From: Pseudomonadota bacterium
GTDB lineage: Bacteria > Pseudomonadota > Alphaproteobacteria > Micropepsales > Micropepsaceae
Direction of reading: 5' to 3'
Assembly (NCBI GenBank): GCA_021804785.1
Contig: JAJZGY010000007.1
Location: forward strand, 1-62,340
DNA length: 62,340 nucleotides
Shown here: in pieces, positions 36,809 through 45,287 of the stretch
How the letters are laid out: the number at the start of each line of letters is the position of its first letter
Numbering within the stretch: position 1 is the stretch's first letter
Made by a program: the position numbers and the translations under genes
Notes under the pieces: model-generated
Told to the model about the DNA's origin: nothing
Database searches by the model: none
What the model saw: the letters and a program-made list of their open reading frames with translations, nothing else

Positions 36809-37681
36809 TTACCCGGTCAGTTGCCGATAAAGGTGCCAGGTTCCGTGACCGAGAACCGGCAGCACCACAACCAGCCCGAGAAAGAAGGGCAGGGTGCCAA
36901 GGATCAGCGAGCCCGCCACAGTGAGGCCCCACAGCGCCAACGGCACTGGATTGAGCGCTACGGCGCGGAACGATGCGACGAGGGCGTTTTCCAATCCGAT
37001 GCGACCATTATCGATCAGCATGGGAAAGGATAAGACGCCAAGACAGAGCGCGAGCAGGGCAAAGAGAAAGCCGACGCCGCAGCCGATGCCGATGAGCGCA
37101 TAACCGCTGGGTGTCGTGAACACTGCCGTGACAAAGCGCTGCGCGCTATCAGCCGTAGCGGGGTTCATGGTCAGACGAAAGATGAGATAGGCCGCAGCGA
37201 GCCAGACAAGAAACTCGAAGATGAGGAGTGTGCCGAGGATCACAATGGCGGTAAAACCCTCTTCGCGGGTCACCGCAAAGGCGTTGGTCCAGCTCTCCGG
37301 GGCGCCCTGCTCGCGCCGTTTGCTCATCTCATAAAGCCCGACCCCAAAGAGCGGGCCGAGAATGGCAAAGCCGCTCGCCAGGGGAAACAGCATGGGCAGA
37401 AGCCCCTGCCCCAGGGTCAGTCGGGCGATCACCAGTCCTGCCACAACATAAACCAAGCAAAGCACCACAACGTCAGTACGATAGGCAGCAAAATCCTCGC
37501 AGCCCTTCCTCAGCGCGACAAAGAGATCGGTGACGGTGATCTTGTGGATGACTGGAGCGGTGACATGGGCGTGCACCTGCTCGCCTTGCAGTGCGTTGAG
37601 GGCGGTACCAAAATTACGGCCCATCTGCACCAGAGCGGCGCCACTCCATTCGATGGGATTGCGGATGTGTGAAACGCTCAT
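36809..37681 (-). CDS. DUF2189-type integral membrane protein
   Basis: A 290-residue inner-membrane protein with about six hydrophobic segments (VVVLCLVYVVAGLVIA, LLPMLFPLASGFAILGPL, VILGTLLIFEFLVWLAAAYL and others). The loop GVGLYEMSKRREQGAP, preceded by a cytosolic N-terminal part (ITVTDLFVALRKGCEDF), is characteristic of DUF2189. The function of the family is unknown. ATG 37681 is used because the frame extends to 37879 only by reading through a very long inverted repeat before the P450 gene. It is convergent with hslO and divergent from the P450. Confidence 0.88.
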   Translation of the reverse strand: MSVSHIRNPIEWSGAALVQMGRNFGTALNALQGEQVHAHVTAPVIHKITVTDLFVALRKGCEDFAAYRTDVVVLCLVYVVAGLVIARLTLGQGLLPMLFPLASGFAILGPLFGVGLYEMSKRREQGAPESWTNAFAVTREEGFTAIVILGTLLIFEFLVWLAAAYLIFRLTMNPATADSAQRFVTAVFTTPSGYALIGIGCGVGFLFALLALCLGVLSFPMLIDNGRIGLENALVASFRAVALNPVPLALWGLTVAGSLILGTLPFFLGLVVVLPVLGHGTWHLYRQLTG

Positions 37682-37841
37682 GAGCGGCCTCCCGACTATT
37701 CGGCCTGGCCCGCCTGGGTAGCGGAGCAGCCCGCGCACCTTCGATATCGTCCAGCCTATACCTATTTTGTTGCAGTACCAGCCGGTCGAACTGCAAACAC
37801 GTCTTGTTGCGGCGCAAAATGGACTGGCGATTGGCAAGCTA

Positions 37842-37874
37842 CCGATACCATGACATTCTGTCATGGTATCGGTT
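37842..37874. promoter_or_regulatory. 33-bp perfect inverted repeat upstream of CYP153
   Basis: ACCGATACCATGACA (37842-37856) and TGTCATGGTATCGGT (37860-37874) are exact reverse complements around TTC. The right arm ends 19 bases before the P450 start. The length and symmetry match a TetR-type or similar operator; it lacks a T run, so a terminator is less likely. Confidence 0.7.
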
Positions 37875-37893
37875 CCCATAGAGGAGGTTCGTG

Positions 37894-39141
37894 ATGAGCA
37901 GTGTCGCGCGTTCGCTTGAGGAACAGTCCGTTCAGGATGCCTGGGGCATGCCGCTCGAGAAGATCAATGTTGCGGACGCACTGCTGTTCAAGAACGACGC
38001 GATGTGGCCTTATTTCGAGCGGCTACGTAAGGAGGACCCGGTACATTACTGCCCTGAACACGAGTTTGGTCCCTACTGGTCGATCACCAAGTACAACGAC
38101 ATCATGAAGGTGGACAGCAACCATCAGGTGTTTTCCTCCGAGCCTGCGATCACCATTGTCGATCCCATGGACGACTTTAAGCTGCCCATGTTCATCGCGA
38201 TGGACCCGCCCAAGCACGATGCCCAGCGCAAAGTTGTGACGCCGGCGGTCTCGCCCATGAATCTGGAACGCCTGGAACCAGTCATTCGGGAGCGCGCCGG
38301 CCGCATTCTGGATTCGCTGCCACGCGGTGAAGAGTTCGACTGGGTGGACAAGGTCTCAATCGAGCTCACCACGATGACGCTGGCGACGCTGTTCGATTTT
38401 CCCTGGGAGCAACGGCGCAAGCTGACCTATTGGTCGGACATTGCAACGGCCAATCCCAAGTCATCGAGTTTTATCAGCCATGAGCATCGCCGGGCCCAGC
38501 TGATGGAATGCGTTGATTATTTCACGCACTTGTGGAATGAGCGTGTCAATGCCGAACCCAAAAGCGATCTGATTTCCATGCTGGCCCATGGCGAATCAAC
38601 CCGCAACATGGATCGCATGGAATATCTGGGAAACCTCGTGCTTTTGATCGTCGGCGGCAATGATACAACCCGCAACACGATTACCGGCAGCGTGCTCGCA
38701 CTCAATCAGAACCCGGATCAATATGCCAAGCTGCGCGCCAATCCTGATCTGATCCCCTCGATGGTGTCGGAAACCATTCGCTGGCAGACCCCGCTCGCCC
38801 ATATGCGGCGAAGCGCCACCCAGGACATCGAATTTGGTGGCAAGCTGATCCGCAAGGGAGACAAGGTGGTGATGTGGTATGTCTCAGGCAACCGCGATGA
38901 GGAAGTGATCGAAAATCCCAACGCCTACATCATCGACCGCCCGCGTCCGCGACAACATTTGTCCTTCGGCTTCGGTATTCACCGTTGCGTAGGAAATCGG
39001 CTTGCCGAACTGCAGTTGCGTGTGATCTGGGAAGAAATCATGGCGCGCTTCCCGCGGGTCGAAGTGGTCGGCGAGCCTGTGCGTGTCGCCTCCAGCTTTG
39101 TCAAAGGCTACGAGCACCTGCCGGTACGTATTCCAAACTAG
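37894..39141 (+). CDS. Cytochrome P450, CYP153 type (alkane/fatty acid terminal hydroxylase)
   Basis: A 415-residue P450. The I-helix GGNDTTRNT (about 254-262), ExxR in SETIRW (about 293-296) and the heme Cys in FGFGIHRCVGNRL (about Cys365) are intact. The phrases MTLATLFDFPWEQRRKL and QTPLAHMRRSAT are typical of CYP153, which hydroxylates the end carbon of alkanes, alcohols or fatty acids using ferredoxin and a reductase. Neither redox partner is adjacent. ATG 37894 is chosen with GAGGAGG (37881-37887) six bases upstream; GTG 37891 is too close. The repeat at 37842 is a likely operator. Confidence 0.92.
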   Translation: MSSVARSLEEQSVQDAWGMPLEKINVADALLFKNDAMWPYFERLRKEDPVHYCPEHEFGPYWSITKYNDIMKVDSNHQVFSSEPAITIVDPMDDFKLPMFIAMDPPKHDAQRKVVTPAVSPMNLERLEPVIRERAGRILDSLPRGEEFDWVDKVSIELTTMTLATLFDFPWEQRRKLTYWSDIATANPKSSSFISHEHRRAQLMECVDYFTHLWNERVNAEPKSDLISMLAHGESTRNMDRMEYLGNLVLLIVGGNDTTRNTITGSVLALNQNPDQYAKLRANPDLIPSMVSETIRWQTPLAHMRRSATQDIEFGGKLIRKGDKVVMWYVSGNRDEEVIENPNAYIIDRPRPRQHLSFGFGIHRCVGNRLAELQLRVIWEEIMARFPRVEVVGEPVRVASSFVKGYEHLPVRIPN

Positions 39142-39429
39142 GGCGTGGGAATTTCCGCCTGCCGTGGGCCGGAGGCGCCTGAGGCCGGGGCCATCGTCTT
39201 TGGGCTCAAGCCCGGCGCGGTCCTGGCCCGCGGCAGGCACGAGGTATCTTGAGTAATTCGCATTTCTGCCCTTCTGTCGCCGAAAAGCCTTGCCAAAATC
39301 TCCCATGAGATGTGCCTATCCCGAGCTGTGGTCGGGGCTGCCTCCGTCCGCAGCTTGGGCTATGGTGTCAGGAGGCCGCAATGATCCTTGCCCTTAGTCC
39401 CCTAAAGCTGCCCAGAGGAGCCCTTCCTG

Positions 39430-40065
39430 TTGTTTAACCACATCGTTCACACGCTTCTGGGATTCATCACCAGCCATGCTGATCTGGCGCTTCCCACGGT
39501 GTTCTTTGTCACCTTTGGGGAATCATTTGCCTTCGTCAGTCTGTTTTTTCCCGGAACAACCGTGATTCTGGCCTGTGGCGCTCTGATTGCCGCCCACGCT
39601 CTGCCGGCGTGGCCGGTCCTCATGGGGGGCATAGCCGGTGCGATTCTGGGGGATTCCTGTTCTTACTGGCTGGGGCGCCGCTATGGCCATCTGACCGAGG
39701 CGGTCTGGCCTTTTACCCGCCACCCCGAAATGTTGACACGCGGCTATGAGTTTTTTGGCCGCCATGGCACCAAGAGCATCTTTTTGGGACGTTTTCTGGG
39801 GCCATTTCGGGCGGTACTGCCATTGCTGGCGGGCATCACCAAGATGCCGTCGGCGCGCTTCTGGTTCGCCAATGTGACCTCCGCGGTCGTCTGGGTCCCC
39901 GCACTCTTGGCCCCCGGCGTCCTGGCCGGATATGGGCTGTCAATGCTGGGAACGCATCGGGACTGGATGGTGGCCGCCGGGCTTGCCATCACCCTCAGCC
40001 TGGCCGCGGCTGTGGTCCTCCTCCGGCGGCGCAACTATCTGCGTGGTCTCAAGCTCGATGCCTGA
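39430..40065 (+). CDS. DedA-family membrane protein
   Basis: A 211-residue SNARE-associated/DedA protein. Five or six membrane segments are visible, with the conserved GAIAGAILGDSCSYWLGRRYG-like region (ILGDSCSYWLGRRYG) and FLGRFLGPFRAVLPLLAG (GRF.GPxR). DedA proteins support membrane homeostasis and have been linked to lipid-carrier flipping and drug tolerance. The start is TTG 39430 with AGAGGAG about nine bases upstream. Its end overlaps the convergent small membrane gene by 31 bases. Confidence 0.93.
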   Translation: MFNHIVHTLLGFITSHADLALPTVFFVTFGESFAFVSLFFPGTTVILACGALIAAHALPAWPVLMGGIAGAILGDSCSYWLGRRYGHLTEAVWPFTRHPEMLTRGYEFFGRHGTKSIFLGRFLGPFRAVLPLLAGITKMPSARFWFANVTSAVVWVPALLAPGVLAGYGLSMLGTHRDWMVAAGLAITLSLAAAVVLLRRRNYLRGLKLDA

Positions 40066-40325
40066 GAAGGGTTCTGGCTCGCGCTCTTTGGCCTATCGTC
40101 GGGGTGGGGGCGTTGGCGCTGCTGCAGAAAGTAGATCAGACGCAGCACGATCCACAGTGGGACCGCGACAGTGCCGATCACATAGAGCGTATACTTGACC
40201 GCATCGCTGCCCATGCCGACAGCGCCCATCATGCCCGTACCAATCATCAGAATTACGAATAGCGCTGCCGCGGAGAGAGCGATCAGTCCTGCCACCCAAA
40301 GCACAGTCTTCTCGGCCCAAGTCAT
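40035..40325 (-). CDS. Small inner-membrane protein, function unknown
   Basis: A 96-residue protein with two hydrophobic helices (TVLWVAGLIALSAAALFVILMIG and YTLYVIGTVAVPLWIVLRLIY, each shown by its core) and a Pro/Arg/Ser-rich cytosolic tail. The start at ATG 40325 has GGAGGGGG just before it. It overlaps the convergent dedA gene by 31 bases at their 3' ends. I recognise no named family. A role in the envelope is the only inference. Confidence 0.7.
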   Translation of the reverse strand: MTWAEKTVLWVAGLIALSAAALFVILMIGTGMMGAVGMGSDAVKYTLYVIGTVAVPLWIVLRLIYFLQQRQRPHPDDRPKSASQNPSQASSLRPRR

Positions 40326-40561
40326 GCCCCCTCCATTTCTGTTACGCGCGCGGCCGTACCTTGGTTTGAGGCCACCGGGACGGTAGTCTTCAAGGATCGA
40401 CGGAAGGTAACGCTCCCCGGCGCCTCGACTGTTCACAATCATGAAACACAGGAGAGAAGTCCACAGGAAATATCACCTTTTGTTGATGAGAATGAAGCCG
40501 AATGGAAGTTTAGTTTCATGTTTGATGCGCTATGCGCGCGCTCTCATACAAGGACCCACCC

Positions 40562-42724
40562 ATGTCTCTTCGTTGTACGCAAACCTTGAGCCTGGCAGCA
40601 CTGCTCATGCTGGGCGCGAGCGTGAGCATAAGCACTCCAGCCGCTGCGGCCGCGAGCAATCCCTTCGCCCAGCCCAGTCCACTGCCTTTTCAGGCGCCGG
40701 ATTTTTCTAAGATCAAGAACAGCGATTATCTGCCAGCCTTCGAAGAAGGGATGAAACGCCAACGTGCGGAGATCGTGAGTATTGCCAATGATCCCGCTCC
40801 GCCCACTTTCGACAATACGCTCGTGGCGATGGAAAAATCGGGGCGCATGCTCGATCGCGTATTGGAGACTTTCTTTGGCGTCGACCAGGCTGACAGCGAC
40901 GCCACGCTTAATCGCGTGCAGGCGGATGTTGCTCCGCAACTGGCAGCGCAAGAGGACGCAATCTATCTGAACTCGAAGCTCTTCGCGCGCGTCAAGGCGA
41001 TTTATAGCCAGCGCGCACGTCTCAAACTGGATCCAGAAAGCCGCCAGCTGCTCAGGGTCTACTATCGGCAATTCGTTCACGACGGGGCCAACCTGTCACC
41101 CGCCGACAAGCAGAAGCTGAAGAAGCTCAACGAGCGCGAAGCAACGCTTGAGACTGAGTTCCAGCAGAAGTTGGTCGCGGCCACCAAGGCTGGAGCCTAT
41201 GTCACCTCCAATGTCGCCGATCTTGCCGGTCTAAGCAAAACCCAGATCGATGCCGCGGCGGCGGCTGCCAAGGCGCATGGCCTAAAAGGAAAATGGCTGA
41301 TCCCGCTGCAGAATACCACGCAGCAGCCGGTCATGGCCGAGCTGACCAATCGCGCAGTGCGCAAGAAAATTTTTGAGAATTCGTGGATGCGCGCCGAACG
41401 CGGCGATGCCAACGACACGCGAAAGGTGATCGCAGAGCTCGCCAAGCTGCGGGCGGTGAAGGCCAAGCTGCTGGGCTATCCGAGTTATGCCGATTATGAG
41501 CTTTATGATCAGATGGCCAAGACGCCCCAGAATGTTCAGCGCTTTTTGGGACAGTTGATTGGACCAGCAGCTGCCAGGGCCGCGTCCGAAGCCCAAGAAA
41601 TCCAGGCCATGATCAAAAAGGATGGGCAGACCTTCAAGCTTGAGCCCTGGGATTGGGAATATTACTCGGAGCAGGTGCGCAAGGCCAAATACAACATCGA
41701 TTCGCGTGAATTGCGGCCCTACTTTGAACTCAATCGCGTACTGAAGGATGGTGTCTTCTATGCCGCCCATGAGCTCTATGGCGTCACCTTCAAGGAGCGT
41801 CATGATCTCCCAGTCTATCAGAAGGACGTGCGAGTATTTGAGGTGTTTGACAATAACGGCAAGCCTCTCGGGCTGATCTACTTCGACTATTTCAAGCGCG
41901 ACAACAAGGAAGGCGGAGCCTGGATGAGCAACTTCGTCCAGCAGTCCAAACTCCTTGGCACAAAGGCTGTGGTTTACAACGTGGCCAATTTCACCAAGCC
42001 GGCCCCCGGCCAACCGGCTCTGCTCAGCTTTGATGATGTCACCACGATGTTTCATGAGTTCGGCCATGCCTTGAACAGCCTGTTTGCCGATCAGGAATAT
42101 GAGACATTGTCCGGCACCAACACCGCGCGCGACTGGGTCGAGTTCCCGTCGCAATTCAATGAGCACTGGGCGCTCTATCCCAAAGTGCTTGAGCACTATG
42201 CAGTCAACTACAAAACCGGAAAGCCAATCCCAGAAACGCTGGTTGAAAAGCTGCGGCACTCCCAAAGCTGGAACCAGGGCTATGATCTTGGAGAGCTTCT
42301 GGCGGCCTCTGAACTTGACATGGCCTGGCATACGCTGCCTGCCAGTGCGCCATTGCAGAATGTTGATGCCTTTGAAACCAAGGCGCTGGCAGAGAGCCAC
42401 ACCAACTTCCCGGATGTGCCGCCCCGCTATCGCTCAACCTATTTCTTGCATATCTGGGCCAATGGCTATGCTGCAGGCTACTATGCCTACCAATGGACGG
42501 CGATGCTGGACGATGATGCCTATTCCTGGATGCTGCACCATGGGGGGATGACACGGGCCAACGGACAACGTTACCGCGATCTGATTCTCGCCAAGGGCCA
42601 CAGCGAGGGCTACAACGCGATGTTCCGTTCGTTCTACGGCAGGGCTCCCGATATCAAGCCCATGCTCAAGGACCTGGGCGTGACTTCGGACCGGGCGCGT
42701 AAGCGGTCAAAGGCGAAGCACTGA
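40562..42724 (+). CDS. Exported M3-family oligopeptidase (dipeptidyl carboxypeptidase Dcp-like)
   Basis: A 720-residue thimet-type peptidase with a signal peptide (LAALLMLGASVSISTPAAA), hence periplasmic. The zinc motif HEFGH is clear (TTMFHEFGHALNSLF, near nt 42050), followed by the third ligand region and GTNTARDWVEFPSQFNEHW. The Tyr-rich substrate loop YFLHIWANGYAAGYYAY matches Dcp enzymes, which remove dipeptides from C-termini. ATG 40562 has AAGGA upstream and fits the signal peptide; ATG 40532 is an alternative. A hairpin at 42749 ends the transcript. Confidence 0.93.
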   Translation: MSLRCTQTLSLAALLMLGASVSISTPAAAAASNPFAQPSPLPFQAPDFSKIKNSDYLPAFEEGMKRQRAEIVSIANDPAPPTFDNTLVAMEKSGRMLDRVLETFFGVDQADSDATLNRVQADVAPQLAAQEDAIYLNSKLFARVKAIYSQRARLKLDPESRQLLRVYYRQFVHDGANLSPADKQKLKKLNEREATLETEFQQKLVAATKAGAYVTSNVADLAGLSKTQIDAAAAAAKAHGLKGKWLIPLQNTTQQPVMAELTNRAVRKKIFENSWMRAERGDANDTRKVIAELAKLRAVKAKLLGYPSYADYELYDQMAKTPQNVQRFLGQLIGPAAARAASEAQEIQAMIKKDGQTFKLEPWDWEYYSEQVRKAKYNIDSRELRPYFELNRVLKDGVFYAAHELYGVTFKERHDLPVYQKDVRVFEVFDNNGKPLGLIYFDYFKRDNKEGGAWMSNFVQQSKLLGTKAVVYNVANFTKPAPGQPALLSFDDVTTMFHEFGHALNSLFADQEYETLSGTNTARDWVEFPSQFNEHWALYPKVLEHYAVNYKTGKPIPETLVEKLRHSQSWNQGYDLGELLAASELDMAWHTLPASAPLQNVDAFETKALAESHTNFPDVPPRYRSTYFLHIWANGYAAGYYAYQWTAMLDDDAYSWMLHHGGMTRANGQRYRDLILAKGHSEGYNAMFRSFYGRAPDIKPMLKDLGVTSDRARKRSKAKH

Positions 42725-42748
42725 CTATCTCAGCTTAAGAATCAAATA

Positions 42749-42780
42749 GGGGGGCGTGGAGCGTCCCCCACTCTTCTTTC
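42749..42780 (+). terminator. Probable terminator after the M3 peptidase gene
   Basis: GGGGGGCG and CGTCCCCC form an eight-pair stem with one G-U pair and loop TGGAG, followed by a T-rich stretch (CTCTTCTTTC), 25 bases after the stop. Confidence 0.55.
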
Positions 42781-42911
42781 GGGGGGCTGGCGAGTAGGTT
42801 TCCGCCGCCGGGGCGGAGTGGCCCCACGTGGCACGGGGAGAAAGATCCCTCGTTTAGACGGCTATTGACCCGCGCCCGGCTGTTCGTCATAACCGCGGCC
42901 TCACTTGGAGT

Positions 42912-42986
42912 GCGGGCGTAGCTCAGGGGTAGAGCATAACCTTGCCAAGGTTAGGGTCGCGCGTTCGATTCGCGTCGCCCGCTCCA
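42912..42986 (+). tRNA. tRNA-Gly (GCC)
   Basis: A 75-base tRNA with encoded CCA. Acceptor GCGGGCG pairs with CGCCCGC, discriminator T, anticodon GCC at 42944-42946 in loop TTGCCAA, and T loop GTTCGATTC. It marks the left edge of the accessory region: a conjugation-gene remnant begins 445 bases downstream. Confidence 0.97.
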
Positions 42987-43431
42987 AATGTTATCTTTTA
43001 ATTTCAGTTAGTTAAGTGACGCCGCCTCTTGCGGTGGGGGCTATTTTGTATCATCCCGGAAGCTTGGCGGAAGCATATGATCTCCCCGTCTGGAGCTGCT
43101 CCACTGCTGTCCAGGGGGTTGGACCAATTTTCCGAACTGAGAAGGGTACCCTGGTTTCAAAAAGCGAAAAGTGCTCCGCTGTTTTGCGGCTGTTGTATTT
43201 TCTGTCAGGGACCGCGAACAGTTTTGGGGTGTTCCAACGTTTTCAATCGCAGCCTTGACCATCGTTTCTGGTCGCTATTCTCCAATGCCAATCATGGCAC
43301 GGCTGTTACCGGCGCAGCTTGACGAAATCGTGTTGTTGCCCGGGAGGACGATTTTGGTCTTCGTAATCCTAAATTCTCGTCCAATGTGATCGTACATATT
43401 AGCCACTAGAGAGGCGTCTTGCGGGACTCAC
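42987..43431. other. Gap behind tRNA-Gly, no gene seen
   Basis: 445 bases with lower GC than the core. Short open frames exist but have no ribosome site or recognisable family. By position this is where an integrase would be expected if the tRNA is an attachment site; none is recognisable. Confidence 0.5.
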
Positions 43432-43599
43432 ATGACTATCAATCCCTGGTTTGAATCCATTACCCGTGGTGCGCGCATGCTGCGCGCGGCGCTGGGGCCG
43501 ACGATTTCAGCTTATCTGGAGGACCCGAGGGTCACAGAGGTGATGCTGAACCCCGACGGTCGCTTATGGATCGATCGGATTTCCAGCGGGCTCGATTAG
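43432..43599 (+). pseudogene. trbB: Truncated trbB (conjugative transfer ATPase), N-terminal 55 codons
   Basis: ATG 43432 opens a 55-codon frame reading MLRAALGPTISAYLEDPRV and VTEVMLNPDGRLWIDRISSG, the N-terminal domain of TrbB/VirB11-type conjugation ATPases. The frame stops right after SGLD, where the family continues for more than 250 residues with the Walker motifs. No remaining part is visible downstream. It is a stump left by deletion or insertion in a former conjugative element. Confidence 0.8.
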
Positions 43600-43646
43600 C
43601 GAGCCGCTTCTCCTGCGGGGTGACCTCGCGAGTTGGCCCATAGCGT

Positions 43647-44867
43647 TCAGCCCCACAAAGACGACAAGGGCGCCGCGGCCAGCTTGTCGCCGAAGGGCAC
43701 GAGATCCGTGCTGTCGTAGAGCACGACGCCAAAGGCAAATCGGTCCTTGCACGCCTCCGCCAATGTACGCAGGCCGGTGAAGTCGCCGGATTTCACCGTG
43801 GCCGCGGCCTTCACCTCGATGCCGACGATCATGCCGTCGTCGCGCTCCAAAACGATGTCCACCTCGTGCATTTGCTGGTCGCGGAAATGATACGGCGTCA
43901 GCCGCAGGTCCGAGCCGGTCATGAGCTTCAGCACCTCGGAGAACACGAAGCTCTCCAGCAGCGCGCCGAACGCCCCGCGATTCGCCTTCACACGATTGAA
44001 GCTCAATCCGCGCGTTGTGGCGAGCAGCCCGGAATCGAGAAAATGCAGTTTCGGCGTCTTGGTGATCCGCTTCAGCGCGTTCGTGTACCAAGGCTGCAAT
44101 GTCGAAACGAGGAACACCTGTTCGAGCAGCGTGACGTAGCGCTGCCCGGTCTTGTGGCTGACGTTGATGCTGCCGCCGAACTGCGAGTAGTTGACCAATT
44201 GCCCGGAGTGCTCCGCCACGAGGCGGACGAACTTCGGCAGCTCCGTCAGTTTCTCAATGTCAGCGATATCCCGAAGGTCGCGGGTGAGGACCGAGGTCAG
44301 ATAGGATCGTGCCCAATCCTGGCGCCGCCGCTCGCTGTCGCGGCTGATCGCTTCGGGAAAGCCGCCGACGAGCACGAGCTTGGCGAGATCGTCACCGACG
44401 ATTGCCGCCTGGTCGCCCTGCAGTTTGCCGTCGAACAGGCGTTCCAGGAATCGCGGCGTCGTGCCTGTTATCTCGGCGCGAGCCAGTGGCAGCATGTGGA
44501 TGGTTTCCATCCGCCCGGCCAGGCTGTCGGAGACACGCGGCAGCGTGAGGATGTTCGCGGAGCCGGTTAGCAGGAAGCGGCCCGGGCGATAATCCTCGTC
44601 CACGGTCTTCTTTATTGCCAGCAACAGGTCTGGCGCGCGCTGGATCTCATCGATGATCGCCTGGTCCAATCCGCGAATGAAGCCCACCGGGTCGGACTGT
44701 GCGGCATCGAGCGTCGTCTGATCGTCGAGGGTGATGTAAGTCCGCCCGGCCTCTCCCATCTTCCGCACCAGCGTGGTCTTGCCGGCGCGGCGCGGACCGA
44801 CGATCAGCACCACCGGGGTGTCTGAAAGGGCTTCCTCCGCCCGCCGCTCGACAAATCGCTCGTACAT
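43647..44867 (-). CDS. AAA ATPase with C-terminal DUF4143 domain
   Basis: A 406-residue protein. Walker A GPRRAGKTT (about 24-32), Walker B AIIDEIQRAP, and the sensor segment LLTGSANI belong to the AAA_14 ATPase domain. The C-terminal DUF4143 nuclease-like part has LETFVFSEVLK-like LLESFVFSEVLKLM, HFRDQQMHEVDIVLE and GIEVKAAATVKSGDFTGL, resembling a restriction-endonuclease fold with Asp-Glu-Lys. Such proteins are frequent cargo of genomic islands; their role is unsettled. ATG 44867 is preferred over 44906. It stands alone between the trbB stump and the tRNA-Tyr remnant. Confidence 0.9.
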   Translation of the reverse strand: MYERFVERRAEEALSDTPVVLIVGPRRAGKTTLVRKMGEAGRTYITLDDQTTLDAAQSDPVGFIRGLDQAIIDEIQRAPDLLLAIKKTVDEDYRPGRFLLTGSANILTLPRVSDSLAGRMETIHMLPLARAEITGTTPRFLERLFDGKLQGDQAAIVGDDLAKLVLVGGFPEAISRDSERRRQDWARSYLTSVLTRDLRDIADIEKLTELPKFVRLVAEHSGQLVNYSQFGGSINVSHKTGQRYVTLLEQVFLVSTLQPWYTNALKRITKTPKLHFLDSGLLATTRGLSFNRVKANRGAFGALLESFVFSEVLKLMTGSDLRLTPYHFRDQQMHEVDIVLERDDGMIVGIEVKAAATVKSGDFTGLRTLAEACKDRFAFGVVLYDSTDLVPFGDKLAAAPLSSLWG

Positions 44868-45210
44868 GCCGATTCCATGGTCCCGAAAATTGGAACTATG
44901 GACCATGATAATTGGAAGTCAATGGCATGTTGGTTGGGATCAGGTCAGCCGCTTGATTCGAGGCGGAAGGCCTCCGCCAGCCGGTGCCCAGTGACCGGGC
45001 CCTTCGTTTCTGCCGGGCCTCCCGAAGAGCCCCTGAACGAGAGTGCAGACCCGGCTTATTGATGATCGACAGGTGACGAGCCCGAATTCTTGTCGATGTC
45101 ACGCTGCCGCCAATGTGTCGCGAGCGTCGTTCCTACGTAAGCGCGCGCTTACGAAGTTCCAGACGCTTAATGCCAGACACGGCGTAAACGTGCCCACTCA
45201 CGGACTTACG
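44868..45210. other. Gap upstream of the ATPase gene, no gene seen
   Basis: About 340 bases with a GC-rich hairpin GGCGGA/TCCGCC near 44964-44980 and the 18-bp palindrome at 45136. No coding frame with support. Confidence 0.5.
45136..45153. repeat. 18-bp perfect palindrome
   Basis: CGTAAGCGCGCGCTTACG is its own reverse complement. It lies 58 bases from the CCA end of the tRNA-Tyr remnant, in a non-coding gap; it could be a protein-binding or recombination site. Confidence 0.6.
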
Positions 45211-45287
45211 TGGCGGAGGGGGAGGATGCGAACCTTCGTAGACTAAATGTCGTCAGATTTACAGTCTGCCAATGGCCCCTGGGCACT
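45211..45287 (-). pseudogene. tRNA-Tyr remnant (3' two-thirds)
   Basis: On the minus strand the anticodon arm CAGACTGTAAATCTG (GTA anticodon), a long variable region, a T loop GTTCGCATC and an end CCCCTCCGCCA are recognisable, and weak D-arm similarity extends to 45287. The 5' acceptor strand (expected GGAGGGG) is absent and the T stem has a mismatch, so it is not a working tRNA. Such 3' fragments are typical attachment-site leftovers of integrated elements. Confidence 0.6.

Noticed and set aside
37682-37879. N-terminal extension of the DUF2189 protein
   Set aside because: It runs across the 33-bp inverted repeat and P450 promoter and has no membrane or family features.
45211-45287. Functional tRNA-Tyr on the minus strand
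   Set aside because: The 5' acceptor strand is missing and the T stem is mismatched; listed as remnant only.
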